A stretch of 64,000 nt of DNA from a virus. The notes beneath the pieces were generated by a model. The model saw nothing but the letters and a program-made list of their open reading frames with translations, had not been told where the DNA came from and did no database searches. Positions 13,460-21,273 of this stretch are shown piece after piece. The position numbers and the translations under genes were made by a program. Within the stretch, counting starts at the first letter, position 1; every line of letters begins with the position of its first letter. The DNA lies in IMG/VR virus record IMGVR_UViG_3300025645_000037, positions 1-64,000 of that record; one strand, 5' to 3'.

Positions 13460-13488
13460 AATGTAACACAGCCGTTAAGCTGTGTCAA
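13460..13488 (-). promoter_or_regulatory. Sigma70-type promoter with inverted repeat in the spacer
   Basis: Minus strand TTGACA (13488-13483), 17-bp spacer, TACATT (13465-13460), preceded by TGT. The spacer holds an inverted repeat ACACAGC/GCTGTGT (13466-13485), a candidate operator. It lies just after the gp41 stop and drives the two genes down to 12881. Confidence 0.6.
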
Positions 13489-13491
13489 CTA

Positions 13492-14922
13492 TTAATCTTC
13501 GTCGTCGTTTCCAAGATTATTTAAAAATGCTCGCAATTTAGTCGAGTCTGCTTCTGCGCGGATCTTAGGTGCCGGTTCGTCTGCATCTTCGTCTCTGCTA
13601 GAACTATTGCGTTTTACTTTGTCAATGATAGCAGCGCCGACTTTTGAACTTGCAGATGCAGTTGGAGAATCTCCGTCTTCGTCTTCGCCTAAATCTTCAA
13701 TGCGCAATGTATCTACATTAAATCCTAGATCAATTTTTGAGCCAACACCGGATGACGAACGTGTCTTCATTAACTGAAGCTGATATCGTCCTCGTTCTCG
13801 CATTGCCCTAGATGTAAAGATACCGAGCACGTTGTCTGCTGTTTGAATCTTTGACAAGCCTCCTGAGATGTGTGAATGGTCAAATTCAACTTCCTCTGTT
13901 GCACCTCTGTTTAACTGCGATGCTGTTACAAAGATAGTGTTCAATTCCATTGCTAGATTGCGTAGTTCTTCTGATACGTATTTGTCTTTGATGAACAAGT
14001 TCTCTGGACTAATTTTAATAGAGATAGGCATCAACAGATCAAGATAGTCAAGCAACACAATATCTACTTTGCGTCCTGTTTTGATTTCAAGTTCTTTTAA
14101 GTATGCACGAACATCGTTTGCTGTCTTGCCGCTGGGCATATATTTGATTTGGAATGATCCACTCTTCTTACCAATCATTCTGACCTTTAAGTTAACGTCT
14201 TCGATATTCTTAAAGATGTCCCGCGATGGTATGCCTGTTGTCATAGAGTCGAGTCGCATACCAACTAGGTTTTCACTAAGCTCTAATGTTAGATACAATA
14301 CGTTGTAGCCTGCCTCGGCCCAGTTCACTCCGAGGTTAGCAAGGAACAAACTCTTACCTGCGCCTGATGCACCTGCGAAGATGTTTAGTTCGCCTCTGTT
14401 AAATCCACCAAACAGCTTTCTATCCAACCCAGGCCAGCCTGTAGATATCTGTCCGTTCTTGTCTTTAATTGCCATCAATCGTTCAAGAGGATTACCAAAG
14501 TAATCTGTGCCCATGTCTTTCTGCAAACCGATTTGTACGGCTGCTTTAATGCGCTCTTCTACTGGTCCGTAGTCGCCTTTTTCTAATAAGTCTGCACTTT
14601 CGAATATTGCCCGTTCTAGTGCTTTGTGTTTTGTAAATGTTTCAAATTCGTCAAGTAACCAGTCATAATGATTTTCAGCAAGGTCTGTTATTTCCTTAAA
14701 TTTTGTTCCGGTAGCAGATGATACAATATCAATGGTCGGCATAGCATTGTATTCTGTTACATAATCATTTATGAACTTTGCAGACGGTTGCAATGATCTG
14801 TCAAACAACGTATCGTCAAAAATATTCTGGCATCGTACAAATGTTTCTGCATCTGATAGCATTATTTCGAGATAAACCTTTTGTATGTCTACCCCGTAGT
14901 CTGTGTTTTGTCTTACTGCCAT
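13492..14922 (-). CDS. 41: Replicative DNA helicase (T4 gp41-like, DnaB family)
   Basis: 476 aa; T4 gp41 has 475. N-terminal helical domain (about 1-150), then the RecA-type core: Walker A GASGAGKS near residue 184, a hydrophobic strand ending in D (DIVLLDYLD near 288, Walker B), and SQLNRG near 333 (H4-type). C-terminal acidic tail. It unwinds the fork as a hexamer and works with the gp61 primase encoded upstream. RBS AAAGGAGT overlaps the end of the carbamoyltransferase gene, so they are co-translated. Confidence 0.93.
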   Translation of the reverse strand: MAVRQNTDYGVDIQKVYLEIMLSDAETFVRCQNIFDDTLFDRSLQPSAKFINDYVTEYNAMPTIDIVSSATGTKFKEITDLAENHYDWLLDEFETFTKHKALERAIFESADLLEKGDYGPVEERIKAAVQIGLQKDMGTDYFGNPLERLMAIKDKNGQISTGWPGLDRKLFGGFNRGELNIFAGASGAGKSLFLANLGVNWAEAGYNVLYLTLELSENLVGMRLDSMTTGIPSRDIFKNIEDVNLKVRMIGKKSGSFQIKYMPSGKTANDVRAYLKELEIKTGRKVDIVLLDYLDLLMPISIKISPENLFIKDKYVSEELRNLAMELNTIFVTASQLNRGATEEVEFDHSHISGGLSKIQTADNVLGIFTSRAMRERGRYQLQLMKTRSSSGVGSKIDLGFNVDTLRIEDLGEDEDGDSPTASASSKVGAAIIDKVKRNSSSRDEDADEPAPKIRAEADSTKLRAFLNNLGNDDED

Positions 14923-14923
14923 T

Positions 14924-15895
14924 TTACTCCTTTGTCTCCCAAATTCCGTCTATGTTCACACGCTGATTATACCGCGCTAGAACTGCACCTATCGCAGACC
15001 CTGGGTCGCCTGGATTTACCGGTACATGTACATTATGCCATTGATTTCGAATTTTGTCAACCGCTCTTTTATTCATTGCTCCGCCACCTGCAAGTGCAAG
15101 ATTTGGTGATCCAGTTAGATACACTGCTTTAGACGACAAATGACTGATGCAATCTTCAAATACTGATTGTGTTGCCGCTGCAATGCGTTTTCGATCCTTA
15201 AATTTTTTAAGATCTGGACGCCAGTCTTTGTATCCTTTGTGCAAGTTTTGCTTCATCTTAATAAACGGAGCAGTGTCTTGTATTTCCAAAATATCTTCGT
15301 AGATAGCAGGAACAAGAGAATCAATACCTTTTACTGGATCGCCGAGTGCTGCTAACAAATGTTCATCTTGTTGCGGCGTGCCGCCGGCGCGCTGAACCAT
15401 AGCTGAATAAAACAAACCAAGACTATGCGGATAGTTTTGTGAATAGACTTTAGTAAGCCGCCAGTCTTTGTCGCCTTTCCACATCGTTAATGTTTCAAAC
15501 TCTCCAATTGAGTCAAGACAGATTATTGCACAGTCGGCATACGGTTGCGTATAGTAAGCATATGCTGCATGACTGAGGTGGTGTTTGGTATAGACGATAG
15601 GAATGTCGCATAAATTACGTTCTGCAAGATATTGCTTGATGTTGTTTTCTTTTAGCAACCATCCTTGCCCTGCACGCCATTGTCGTAGAGTTTTTAACAA
15701 AGGTTTTTCATACCAGACTACTTGATCCGGGTAACCGACATTTTCTATTGCTCCTTGAATAAGCTCTTCGGTGATGTCAGAGTTATTGGCTAACTTTGCC
15801 CATTTTGGTGTTAATGTTTTACCGTCGTGTGTAAAACCGGCAATGCTTGCGTCATGGCTGTTACCAGTCATTCCCCAGATAATTTTTGTTGTCAT
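14924..15895 (-). CDS. Carbamoyltransferase (NodU/CmcH-type, core domain only)
   Basis: 323 aa. G-x-x-x-x-HDAS at the N-terminus, KHHLSHAAYAYY near 104, DSIGEFET near 129, the PHSLGLFYS segment and a late PGDPGSAIGA are hallmarks of the Kae1-like catalytic domain of O-carbamoyltransferases. Usual family members (about 550 aa) have an additional C-terminal domain that is missing here. The family transfers carbamoyl from carbamoyl phosphate to a hydroxyl. Position between gp41 and gp61 suggests a DNA-related substrate such as a hydroxymethyl pyrimidine, which is an inference. Confidence 0.85.
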   Translation of the reverse strand: MTTKIIWGMTGNSHDASIAGFTHDGKTLTPKWAKLANNSDITEELIQGAIENVGYPDQVVWYEKPLLKTLRQWRAGQGWLLKENNIKQYLAERNLCDIPIVYTKHHLSHAAYAYYTQPYADCAIICLDSIGEFETLTMWKGDKDWRLTKVYSQNYPHSLGLFYSAMVQRAGGTPQQDEHLLAALGDPVKGIDSLVPAIYEDILEIQDTAPFIKMKQNLHKGYKDWRPDLKKFKDRKRIAAATQSVFEDCISHLSSKAVYLTGSPNLALAGGGAMNKRAVDKIRNQWHNVHVPVNPGDPGSAIGAVLARYNQRVNIDGIWETKE

Positions 15896-15903
15896 TGTGT
15901 TCC

Positions 15904-16026
15904 TTATCGGTATATAAACGGATCTTGTTCTCTCATTTTCTTAAGACGCTTTTTAAACGCCTTCTCTTCTTTATACCATGTGTATGGAAATTTAATAATT
16001 CCCCAAAGCTTCTTTAACCAAACCAT
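15904..16026 (-). CDS. Very small conserved-type protein between primase and carbamoyltransferase
   Basis: 40 aa: a hydrophobic/aromatic start (MVWLKKLWGIIKFPYTWY) followed by a highly basic helix (KEEKAFKKRLKKMREQDPFIYR). Such short aromatic-basic proteins ending in DPFIYK/R occur in marine T4-like phages. It overlaps the primase end by 13 bases and has AGGATGAAG before its ATG. It is probably a membrane-peripheral amphipathic protein; function unknown. Confidence 0.55.
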   Translation of the reverse strand: MVWLKKLWGIIKFPYTWYKEEKAFKKRLKKMREQDPFIYR

Positions 16027-16997
16027 TTCTTCATCCTTAGTTTTATCTTAAGTGGGCTTGTCTCGATTGCGCCGATAATCGAGTGCAACGTATATAGCCT
16101 TCCGTATTTTTCAACAGCCGAGCCAGCATCATCTATGCCTTCTTCCCACTCAGGAAACGAAACAAGCCAGCCTAGATCGATTGCTTGTTGAACCATCTGT
16201 TTGCCTTTGCTGTCTCTGTCAGGCACTAATACATTTATTTTAGCCAGTCTATTAATTAGCAATGCTTGCTCGTCTTTGATTTCTGATCCTAGTATCGCAA
16301 CTCCGTCAAAGTATATTGCATCAATTGGTCCTTCGAACACCAAGCAGAATACACGATTATTTTGTTGCTCGTCTAAATTAAACACATATCCTACAGGCTG
16401 GTGCGACATGTATTTTGATGCTGCATTTCCTGTCACGTCTCTTGCAGTCCAGCCGACAATTTTACCCTCATAGTAAAATGGTATCATAAGTCTGTTACGG
16501 TATATTCTATCAGGCGACCAGTGAAAGTTGTAGTCGTCAAGATACAATCCTCGTTCGTTCATGTAGGTTGCAACTTTAACAATATATTGATTGTTTTCGA
16601 TATCCCAATCTAAAATAGGCTTAGAATCAGGAGGCAGTTCCTTTTCATCAAAACTTGGTAGATGAACTATTCTTTCTGTAGACTCTACGCCTTCTTTTTC
16701 TCTTAGAAGTTGTAAAGCAATTTTATTAATAGTGTCGTCAGGTATTCCTAACCAAACAAACAGTTTTCTCATATTATGAGATAGTGTGCGCCCTTTAACA
16801 TGACTTGCTTTATAGCCACAGTTAAAGCAATGATAACTAACTTCTTCATCACTACCAATAACGCCGCCGCGCATTCGTGTATCTGCAGACTCGCCATTGT
16901 GAATACAACAGGTAGCGTTAAACGACGTCCATCCGCTCGGCGTTGTCTTCCTCTTGCCAGGCAGATAGGTCATTAATGTATCATACACAATACTCAT
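16014..16997 (-). CDS. 61: DNA primase (T4 gp61-like)
   Basis: 327 aa; T4 gp61 is 342. N-terminal zinc-binding segment with C30/C31-x-H and C57-x-x-C60 (YHCFNCGY), then the TOPRIM domain: VFEGPIDAIYFDG (catalytic Glu) near 220 and VPDRDSKGKQM (D-x-D) near 260. It makes RNA primers for lagging-strand synthesis with gp41. A perfect promoter lies only 6 bases before its ATG (TATAAT at 17004-17009), implying a leaderless message. Confidence 0.88.
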   Translation of the reverse strand: MSIVYDTLMTYLPGKRKTTPSGWTSFNATCCIHNGESADTRMRGGVIGSDEEVSYHCFNCGYKASHVKGRTLSHNMRKLFVWLGIPDDTINKIALQLLREKEGVESTERIVHLPSFDEKELPPDSKPILDWDIENNQYIVKVATYMNERGLYLDDYNFHWSPDRIYRNRLMIPFYYEGKIVGWTARDVTGNAASKYMSHQPVGYVFNLDEQQNNRVFCLVFEGPIDAIYFDGVAILGSEIKDEQALLINRLAKINVLVPDRDSKGKQMVQQAIDLGWLVSFPEWEEGIDDAGSAVEKYGRLYTLHSIIGAIETSPLKIKLRMKKWFG

Positions 16998-17003
16998 ACT
17001 GTA

Positions 17004-17032
17004 ATTATAACATTATTTCAGTGTACTGTCAA
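17004..17032 (-). promoter_or_regulatory. Strong sigma70-type promoter of the primase operon
   Basis: Minus strand TTGACA (17032-17027), 17 bp, TATAAT (17009-17004): consensus in every position, with TGT before the -10. Only 6 bases separate the -10 from the primase ATG. Confidence 0.8.
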
Positions 17033-17041
17033 GATTTTCCA

Positions 17042-17323
17042 TTACGTATATTGCAATCGTATCATTGTTTTTTCTACTTCTGTACATGTGTCAACACGCT
17101 CAAGCCACTCGTTGAAGTCGTGCTCGACGTCTTTGAGGAACCAAAGGTTGACGCCATCTGCATATTCAACAGCTGGGCCATCTGTTCGATGTAGCTGATT
17201 GTTTTGATACCACACCTTGGTGCCATCTGGATGTTCGACTGCTGGTCCATCTTCGCGATGTAGTAGATTGTTTTGATACCAAGTCTTGGTTCCATCTTCG
17301 TCTACGATTAATCCATTACGCAT
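17042..17323 (-). CDS. MORN-variant-like repeat protein (minus-strand pair, 2 units)
   Basis: 93 aa, same length and unit count as the last gene of the 5-prime array. Starts MRNGLIVDEDGTK and ends MIRLQYT instead of MRLQYA: the usual ATGCGTAA after it is ATACGTAA, so the next start codon has been lost. Overlaps its upstream partner by 8 bases (17316-17323). Function unknown. Confidence 0.72.
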   Translation of the reverse strand: MRNGLIVDEDGTKTWYQNNLLHREDGPAVEHPDGTKVWYQNNQLHRTDGPAVEYADGVNLWFLKDVEHDFNEWLERVDTCTEVEKTMIRLQYT

Positions 17324-17663
17324 ACTGTAACCTCATCAATGTTTTTCGTGCTTCGGTGGCGTCGACCTGTTCAAACCATAGGTTTAATGAAAGTTGTTCC
17401 CCGTTGAAATACCACACCTTGGTGCCATCTGGATGTTCGACTGCTGGTCCGTCAATTCGATGTAGTCGGCCGTTTTGATACCACACCTTTTTGCCATCTG
17501 CATATTCAACAGCTGGTCCATCTGTTCGATGTAGCTGATTGTTTTGATACCACGCTTTGGTGCCATCTGTCCATTCAACTGCTGGTCCATCTTCGCGATG
17601 TAGTAGATTGTTTTGATACCAAGTCTTGGGTCCATCTTCGTCTACGATTAATCCATTACGCAT
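17316..17663 (-). CDS. MORN-variant-like repeat protein (minus-strand pair, 3 units)
   Basis: 115 aa, three HR-x-DGPAVE units; ends with the invariant MRLQYA. The N-terminal 20 residues are nearly identical to its partner (MRNGLIVDEDG, then TWYQNNLLHREDGPAVE), so this is a recent duplication. It has its own extended -10 promoter at 17685. RBS AAAGGAC. Confidence 0.75.
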   Translation of the reverse strand: MRNGLIVDEDGPKTWYQNNLLHREDGPAVEWTDGTKAWYQNNQLHRTDGPAVEYADGKKVWYQNGRLHRIDGPAVEHPDGTKVWYFNGEQLSLNLWFEQVDATEARKTLMRLQYA

Positions 17664-17684
17664 ACATTGTCCTTTCTTAAAAGA

Positions 17685-17713
17685 ACATTAGCACAGCCTG
17701 GTCAAGTTGTCAA
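17685..17713 (-). promoter_or_regulatory. Early promoter of the minus-strand MORN pair, extended -10
   Basis: TTGACA (17713-17708), 17-bp spacer ending TGC, TAATGT (17690-17685). Same architecture as the early promoters at 3-10 kb, 22 bases before ATG 17663. It sits directly behind the stop of the structural gene at 17715. Confidence 0.7.
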
Positions 17714-17714
17714 G

Positions 17715-18497
17715 TTAATTCCTGACGAGAATCTTTGTGATTTTATCTGCAGGATCTACCGTTGTTTTAACTCTAAGGTAGCTAAACACTCCGTTGAAAT
17801 TTGCGTAGATAGGAGCAGTTTCGTTAGCTGCTGTTAGAGTAGTCAAATCAGCCCACACAGTGTTAGGAGTAACTTGGTTCTCTAAGGTACCTTGTACTAC
17901 TACATCGCCTGTGTATTCGCTTGTATACACCGCTACAGTATGCAATGCTTCGTTGCCATTGATGCCAGGCTGTGCGTCTAAACTTTCACTTGTCCATTCA
18001 TCAAGACTTGGTGACACTTTTGAGAAGGTATTAATCTCGCCAGTTGCCCGCGGTCCAGGAAAAGCTCTAGACGACAAGTATATAACACCAGTTGCGTCAA
18101 ACCATTCGTTGGCGTAAGTTAAAACTTTTTCGTTGTCTGCATCTTCCATGTAAATGTTATAAGTGAGATACTGCTGTTTTAAATTGAGCAAATTGTTCTC
18201 AGGAATTATTACTTTAAACGTGCCACGTGTTGCGCTCGAATCGTCATCAAGAAGAACACCATTAATGTCTAACACTTGATTTGAATTTTCATCAAAGGCA
18301 ACAAACCTCGGTGTATAGGATGTTATGTTAACTGGCTTTTGGTCTGCGTTTTTAACTTGGAATTGTAACACATTATCAATTCCTTTGTAGACATATAAGT
18401 TTCTTTGATACACTGGTCTGAACTCCACGGTGAAGCCGGCTTCATCTAAGACAACTACGGTTCTGTTATTGACTAAATATCGCGGCACTAACTGCAT
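17715..18497 (-). CDS. Virion structural protein of the marine T4-like type
   Basis: 260 aa, beta-rich. The N-terminal region (PRYLVNNRTVVVLDEAGFTV, VYQRNLYVYKGIDN, FQVKNADQKP) resembles a protein found in marine T4-like virions, and the remainder reads like successive Ig/jelly-roll-type strands. It lies in the replication region but has a late promoter TATAAATA 5 bases before the ATG, so it is expressed with structural genes. Exact virion location unknown. Confidence 0.55.
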   Translation of the reverse strand: MQLVPRYLVNNRTVVVLDEAGFTVEFRPVYQRNLYVYKGIDNVLQFQVKNADQKPVNITSYTPRFVAFDENSNQVLDINGVLLDDDSSATRGTFKVIIPENNLLNLKQQYLTYNIYMEDADNEKVLTYANEWFDATGVIYLSSRAFPGPRATGEINTFSKVSPSLDEWTSESLDAQPGINGNEALHTVAVYTSEYTGDVVVQGTLENQVTPNTVWADLTTLTAANETAPIYANFNGVFSYLRVKTTVDPADKITKILVRN

Positions 18498-18502
18498 GAG
18501 TA

Positions 18503-18510
18503 TATTTATA
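18503..18510 (-). promoter_or_regulatory. T4-like late promoter (TATAAATA), 5 bases before the ATG
   Basis: Minus strand TATAAATA ending 5 bases before ATG 18497; its first base is also the A of the plus-strand ATG at 18510. Confidence 0.6.
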
Positions 18511-18881
18511 TGTTATTAAGAGATATCAACGAAAATTTTCCTTTCATAAGCGTAGTCACCTATGGCGGCAACGAATACGTAGGAATTATTTCAAATCAAG
18601 ATCAAGTTATTACAAGTTTGTATAGTTACAACCTTTTAAAGACAACTTTGGAAAAACAAGCATTCTTAGAACTAGGAGATGTTTGGTGGTGGGAATCAAA
18701 TAGAATGATACCTATAAATATTTTCTTAGGAGACGAAATGGATCAATTTGGATATTGCATAATGTCTATGGTAACAAAAGATGTAAAAGTAGTAACAGGT
18801 CCGACAGTAAATTTAAACAACCTTGCTGTTAAAAGGGTAAAACGTAAATCAGTGCAGTTAGTTAGACGTCCAAAGGATTAA
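18510..18881 (+). CDS. Conserved phage hypothetical protein (WWWESNR)
   Basis: 123 aa on the plus strand inside the minus-strand block. MLLRDINENFPFISVVTYGG, NEYVGIISNQDQVIT, FLELGDVWWWESNRMIPINIF and a basic end (KRVKRKSVQLVRRPKD) are typical of a small protein conserved in marine T4-like phages; its role is not known. The 3-prime end overlaps the convergent gene by 20 bases. No Shine-Dalgarno is seen. Confidence 0.55.
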   Translation: MLLRDINENFPFISVVTYGGNEYVGIISNQDQVITSLYSYNLLKTTLEKQAFLELGDVWWWESNRMIPINIFLGDEMDQFGYCIMSMVTKDVKVVTGPTVNLNNLAVKRVKRKSVQLVRRPKD

Positions 18882-19425
18882 GTTCTTCACAAAGTAAATT
18901 CATATGAACAACTACAGCCATTGCATAAGAATGGGCGTGGCTTTTCTTAAAGAAGTATTGATCAGTACTCGGAGCAATCCACACTTCTTGAAATATATCA
19001 TACCAATCTCTATTTAACAAGTATCGTTTTGCAGGACGAATAACAGCAAGACAAGCTGCTAACTTTTCAACTGTGTCGGGTTTGAGTTTTTGTAAAATAT
19101 TATGATGCCCAGACAAGTGAAAAACTTTATCTACAAATTCTTCATGCTGCAACAGTTCCCACATAGGTTCACGCATTAACTCGTTGAGATGTTCTTCGTC
19201 TCTGACATTTTGATAGATACTTACATTAAGACAGTCGAGTTTAAAATAACCACGCTCTTCAGCTTTCTTGTAATCTATTGTAGCATAGCCTGTGATAGGA
19301 TCGTGGGGTATATCTGTAAAATATACCCCGGTGTTATGCTTCTTTCCGTTTTCAAGTATAGCAGGATGATGCTTGAAAAGGTTTAGAAGATCATCTCTGT
19401 TTGAAAAATCAATGTCGACGTCCAT
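18862..19425 (-). CDS. Conserved protein resembling a fragment of DNA polymerase III alpha
   Basis: 187 aa. The start MDVDIDFSNRDDLLNLF resembles the PDIDIDF motif of bacterial PolC/DnaE polymerases, KKHNTGVYF the G-x-H-x-A/T-G segment and AACLAVIRPAKRYL the RPG segment of the same enzymes. With 187 aa it cannot be a full polymerase (DnaE exceeds 1000 aa). It overlaps the deformylase stop by one base (TAATG). It may be a domesticated piece used structurally or in regulation. Confidence 0.45.
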   Translation of the reverse strand: MDVDIDFSNRDDLLNLFKHHPAILENGKKHNTGVYFTDIPHDPITGYATIDYKKAEERGYFKLDCLNVSIYQNVRDEEHLNELMREPMWELLQHEEFVDKVFHLSGHHNILQKLKPDTVEKLAACLAVIRPAKRYLLNRDWYDIFQEVWIAPSTDQYFFKKSHAHSYAMAVVVHMNLLCEELNPLDV

Positions 19426-19925
19426 TAGATTGAATACAGCTTTGCTACTTTGTTTTTCTTTTGTCTTGCTCTATCCCATTTGAGTTTACTTACTCGGTCT
19501 TTAAATGTGATACCTTGCAAGTGGTCCCATTCGTGCAAAAACACCCGGGCAGAGTAGTCATCGATTTTAACTGTTTGCTGCACAAGATCCTCGTCGAAAT
19601 ATTGAACTAAGATTTCTTTTGGACGTTTTACTTTTACAAACATTCCAGGAAACGACAAACATCCTTCGTAGTCTAATCCAGTGTCAGATGTGTGCTGTAG
19701 GACTTGAGGATTGATAAACATTTTTACACCAGCAACTTTGTCGCCCATAATAAACAATGCACGATCTATTCCAACTTGACAAGCTGCTAAGCCAACGCCG
19801 TCCGATGCAAGCATTGTGTCTGACATTTCTTTAAGTAATTCATTTGGGTCAAAATCGATGTTTTCAATATCAATTAGTTTTAATTGTTTGTTTAATATTT
19901 CTGCTGGGTAGTGTACTAATTCCAT
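19425..19925 (-). CDS. def: Peptide deformylase
   Basis: 166 aa, the normal size. All three motifs are present: DGVGLAACQVG (motif 1, near 43), EGCLS (motif 2 with metal-binding Cys, near 87) and HEWDHLQG (motif 3, metal-binding HExxH, near 131). It removes the formyl group from new proteins; viral versions are known in marine phages and thought to speed maturation of proteins during infection. Overlaps both neighbours by one base (TAATG). Confidence 0.93.
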   Translation of the reverse strand: MELVHYPAEILNKQLKLIDIENIDFDPNELLKEMSDTMLASDGVGLAACQVGIDRALFIMGDKVAGVKMFINPQVLQHTSDTGLDYEGCLSFPGMFVKVKRPKEILVQYFDEDLVQQTVKIDDYSARVFLHEWDHLQGITFKDRVSKLKWDRARQKKNKVAKLYSI

Positions 19926-20629
19926 TATAGGTTTGCCTTCTTAGCTATGTCTTTTATAAGTGCAACATCATCTTTTTCTCTGCTAAAACGTATAGTCCAG
20001 TTCTTTGGATTAATTACATCAAACACGTTGCTTAGTTGCTCGTCATTAAATTTATTCAGCGCTTCTTTACCGCTCTTACAATTTAGCATTAACCACGGGG
20101 ATACTTTACCATCTCTGACATCTCGTACAATTCTGTTCGGTGATGCATATAAGAAATAATGATTGTACGAAGAGTTATTTTCTTTTGCCCATGCATCCAT
20201 TGTTTCTATCGATCGAGTTAGTGCTACTGTTGCATCTTCTTTGAGAATGTATGCTAGTGCATACTTTTCATACAATTCATCTCTGCACCAATGATCCAAT
20301 TTTGCGCCACTTGTTACAACATAGTCAATATATTTTTCAGGATACAATGGCTTAACGTTTGACACATACGATCCAAATTTAACAAATGCTTTATAATATT
20401 GCGATCTACAAAAATCGTCGTAGCTCTTTTCTTTTGTAGTTGATCCTACGTTTAGTTTATAAAACCTCAAGAAAGCATAAAACGCAAGACGAACATGCTT
20501 GTCGTCTTTTTGCAAATGCCTGCGCTTTTGTTCACACGTATGTGAGAATAATGTTTTTTCTCTAGTAAACCCAGTGTTGCAATAACCACACTTAAAAGGT
20601 TTATTAGACCGGGAAGTCTCGTTTTTCAT
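19925..20629 (-). CDS. Conserved phage protein with N-terminal C2H2-type zinc finger
   Basis: 234 aa from ATG 20629 (MKNETSRSNK), which overlaps the upstream gene by 26 bases; the longer in-frame start at 20698 overlaps by 95. Residues about 13-35 form CxxC-x(12)-H-x-C (CGYCNTGFTREKTLFSHTC), a zinc finger with a Cys in the last position. The rest (KAFVKFGSYV, KLDHWCRDELYEKYAL, SPWLMLN) is a conserved marine T4-like family of unknown function, possibly a DNA-binding regulator. Confidence 0.6.
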   Translation of the reverse strand: MKNETSRSNKPFKCGYCNTGFTREKTLFSHTCEQKRRHLQKDDKHVRLAFYAFLRFYKLNVGSTTKEKSYDDFCRSQYYKAFVKFGSYVSNVKPLYPEKYIDYVVTSGAKLDHWCRDELYEKYALAYILKEDATVALTRSIETMDAWAKENNSSYNHYFLYASPNRIVRDVRDGKVSPWLMLNCKSGKEALNKFNDEQLSNVFDVINPKNWTIRFSREKDDVALIKDIAKKANL

Positions 20630-21062
20630 AACCAAGGTCTTTAGCCAACTCTCTGATTTCTTCTTTGGTAGATATTCTAGCAAGTAATTCAACCTCATCT
20701 GTCTTCATATTAGGAAAGTGCTTGTCAATAAATTTAGCAGTTTTTGAATTGTCTACACCTTTTTTCTTATGACCAATCCAGGTGTGTCTTTGGATCTTTC
20801 CTTCACCTCCTGCGGCACATAAAAGTTGCCACTGTAAGTGCGGGTGCTTTGTGCCAATTACATTCCAGTTCTTATTGTAGTATTCGTTTACTTTTAATAC
20901 AGCAAGCTCTACTTGATCCGGCGTCCCTTCAACCGAACTAACATAACGATTAAGTAACCAGAAACTTACTTGTTTTCTATCTTCGTCGCTGAATTCCTTC
21001 CATACGCTTTTGGCGTTGTAATCAATTGCAGCAAGTATATCTTTTAACGGAAGCTTACTCAT
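20604..21062 (-). CDS. Probable clamp-loader small subunit (gp62-like)
   Basis: 152 aa. KLPLKDILAAIDYNAKSVW, VSFWLLNRYVSS, VNEYYNKNW and HPHLQWQLLCA followed by a basic stretch match my recollection of marine T4-like gp62 proteins; T4 gp62 itself (187 aa) is too diverged to confirm by eye. gp62 and gp44 load the sliding clamp. No gp44 gene is seen beside it. The promoter at 21110 is consensus. The alternative is a conserved protein of unknown function. Confidence 0.45.
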   Translation of the reverse strand: MSKLPLKDILAAIDYNAKSVWKEFSDEDRKQVSFWLLNRYVSSVEGTPDQVELAVLKVNEYYNKNWNVIGTKHPHLQWQLLCAAGGEGKIQRHTWIGHKKKGVDNSKTAKFIDKHFPNMKTDEVELLARISTKEEIRELAKDLGYEKRDFPV

Positions 21063-21109
21063 GTTATAAAATTTCTTCGGTTAATATTATTTTGTTGTGT
21101 CATGTTATA

Positions 21110-21138
21110 ATTATACTTTCCTTTGTGCAAGTTGTCAA
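21110..21138 (-). promoter_or_regulatory. Strong sigma70-type promoter
   Basis: TTGACA (21138-21133), 17 bp, TATAAT (21115-21110), consensus throughout, 47 bases before ATG 21062. The -35 overlaps the stop codon of the small membrane-protein gene upstream. Confidence 0.8.
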
Positions 21139-21272
21139 CTTTTATCTTTTTTTGATACCCTTGATTTAACAGATTTTACTATTAATTTCCAAGCTATAGA
21201 TTCTAACAAATTCTTTATAACAAAAAACAGTGCTAGTTTAAGTAATCCTAACATGATTAGAAATATCCACAT
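21135..21272 (-). CDS. Single-helix membrane microprotein, 45 aa
   Basis: 45 aa: hydrophobic helix (residues about 2-19, WIFLIMLGLLKLALFFV) then a basic tail (VKSVKSRVSKKDKS), giving an N-out or N-in single-pass anchor with a cytoplasmic basic end. Starts one base after the stop of the 168-aa gene. RBS is weak and depends on coupling. Function unknown. Confidence 0.5.
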   Translation of the reverse strand: MWIFLIMLGLLKLALFFVIKNLLESIAWKLIVKSVKSRVSKKDKS

Positions 21273-21273
21273 G

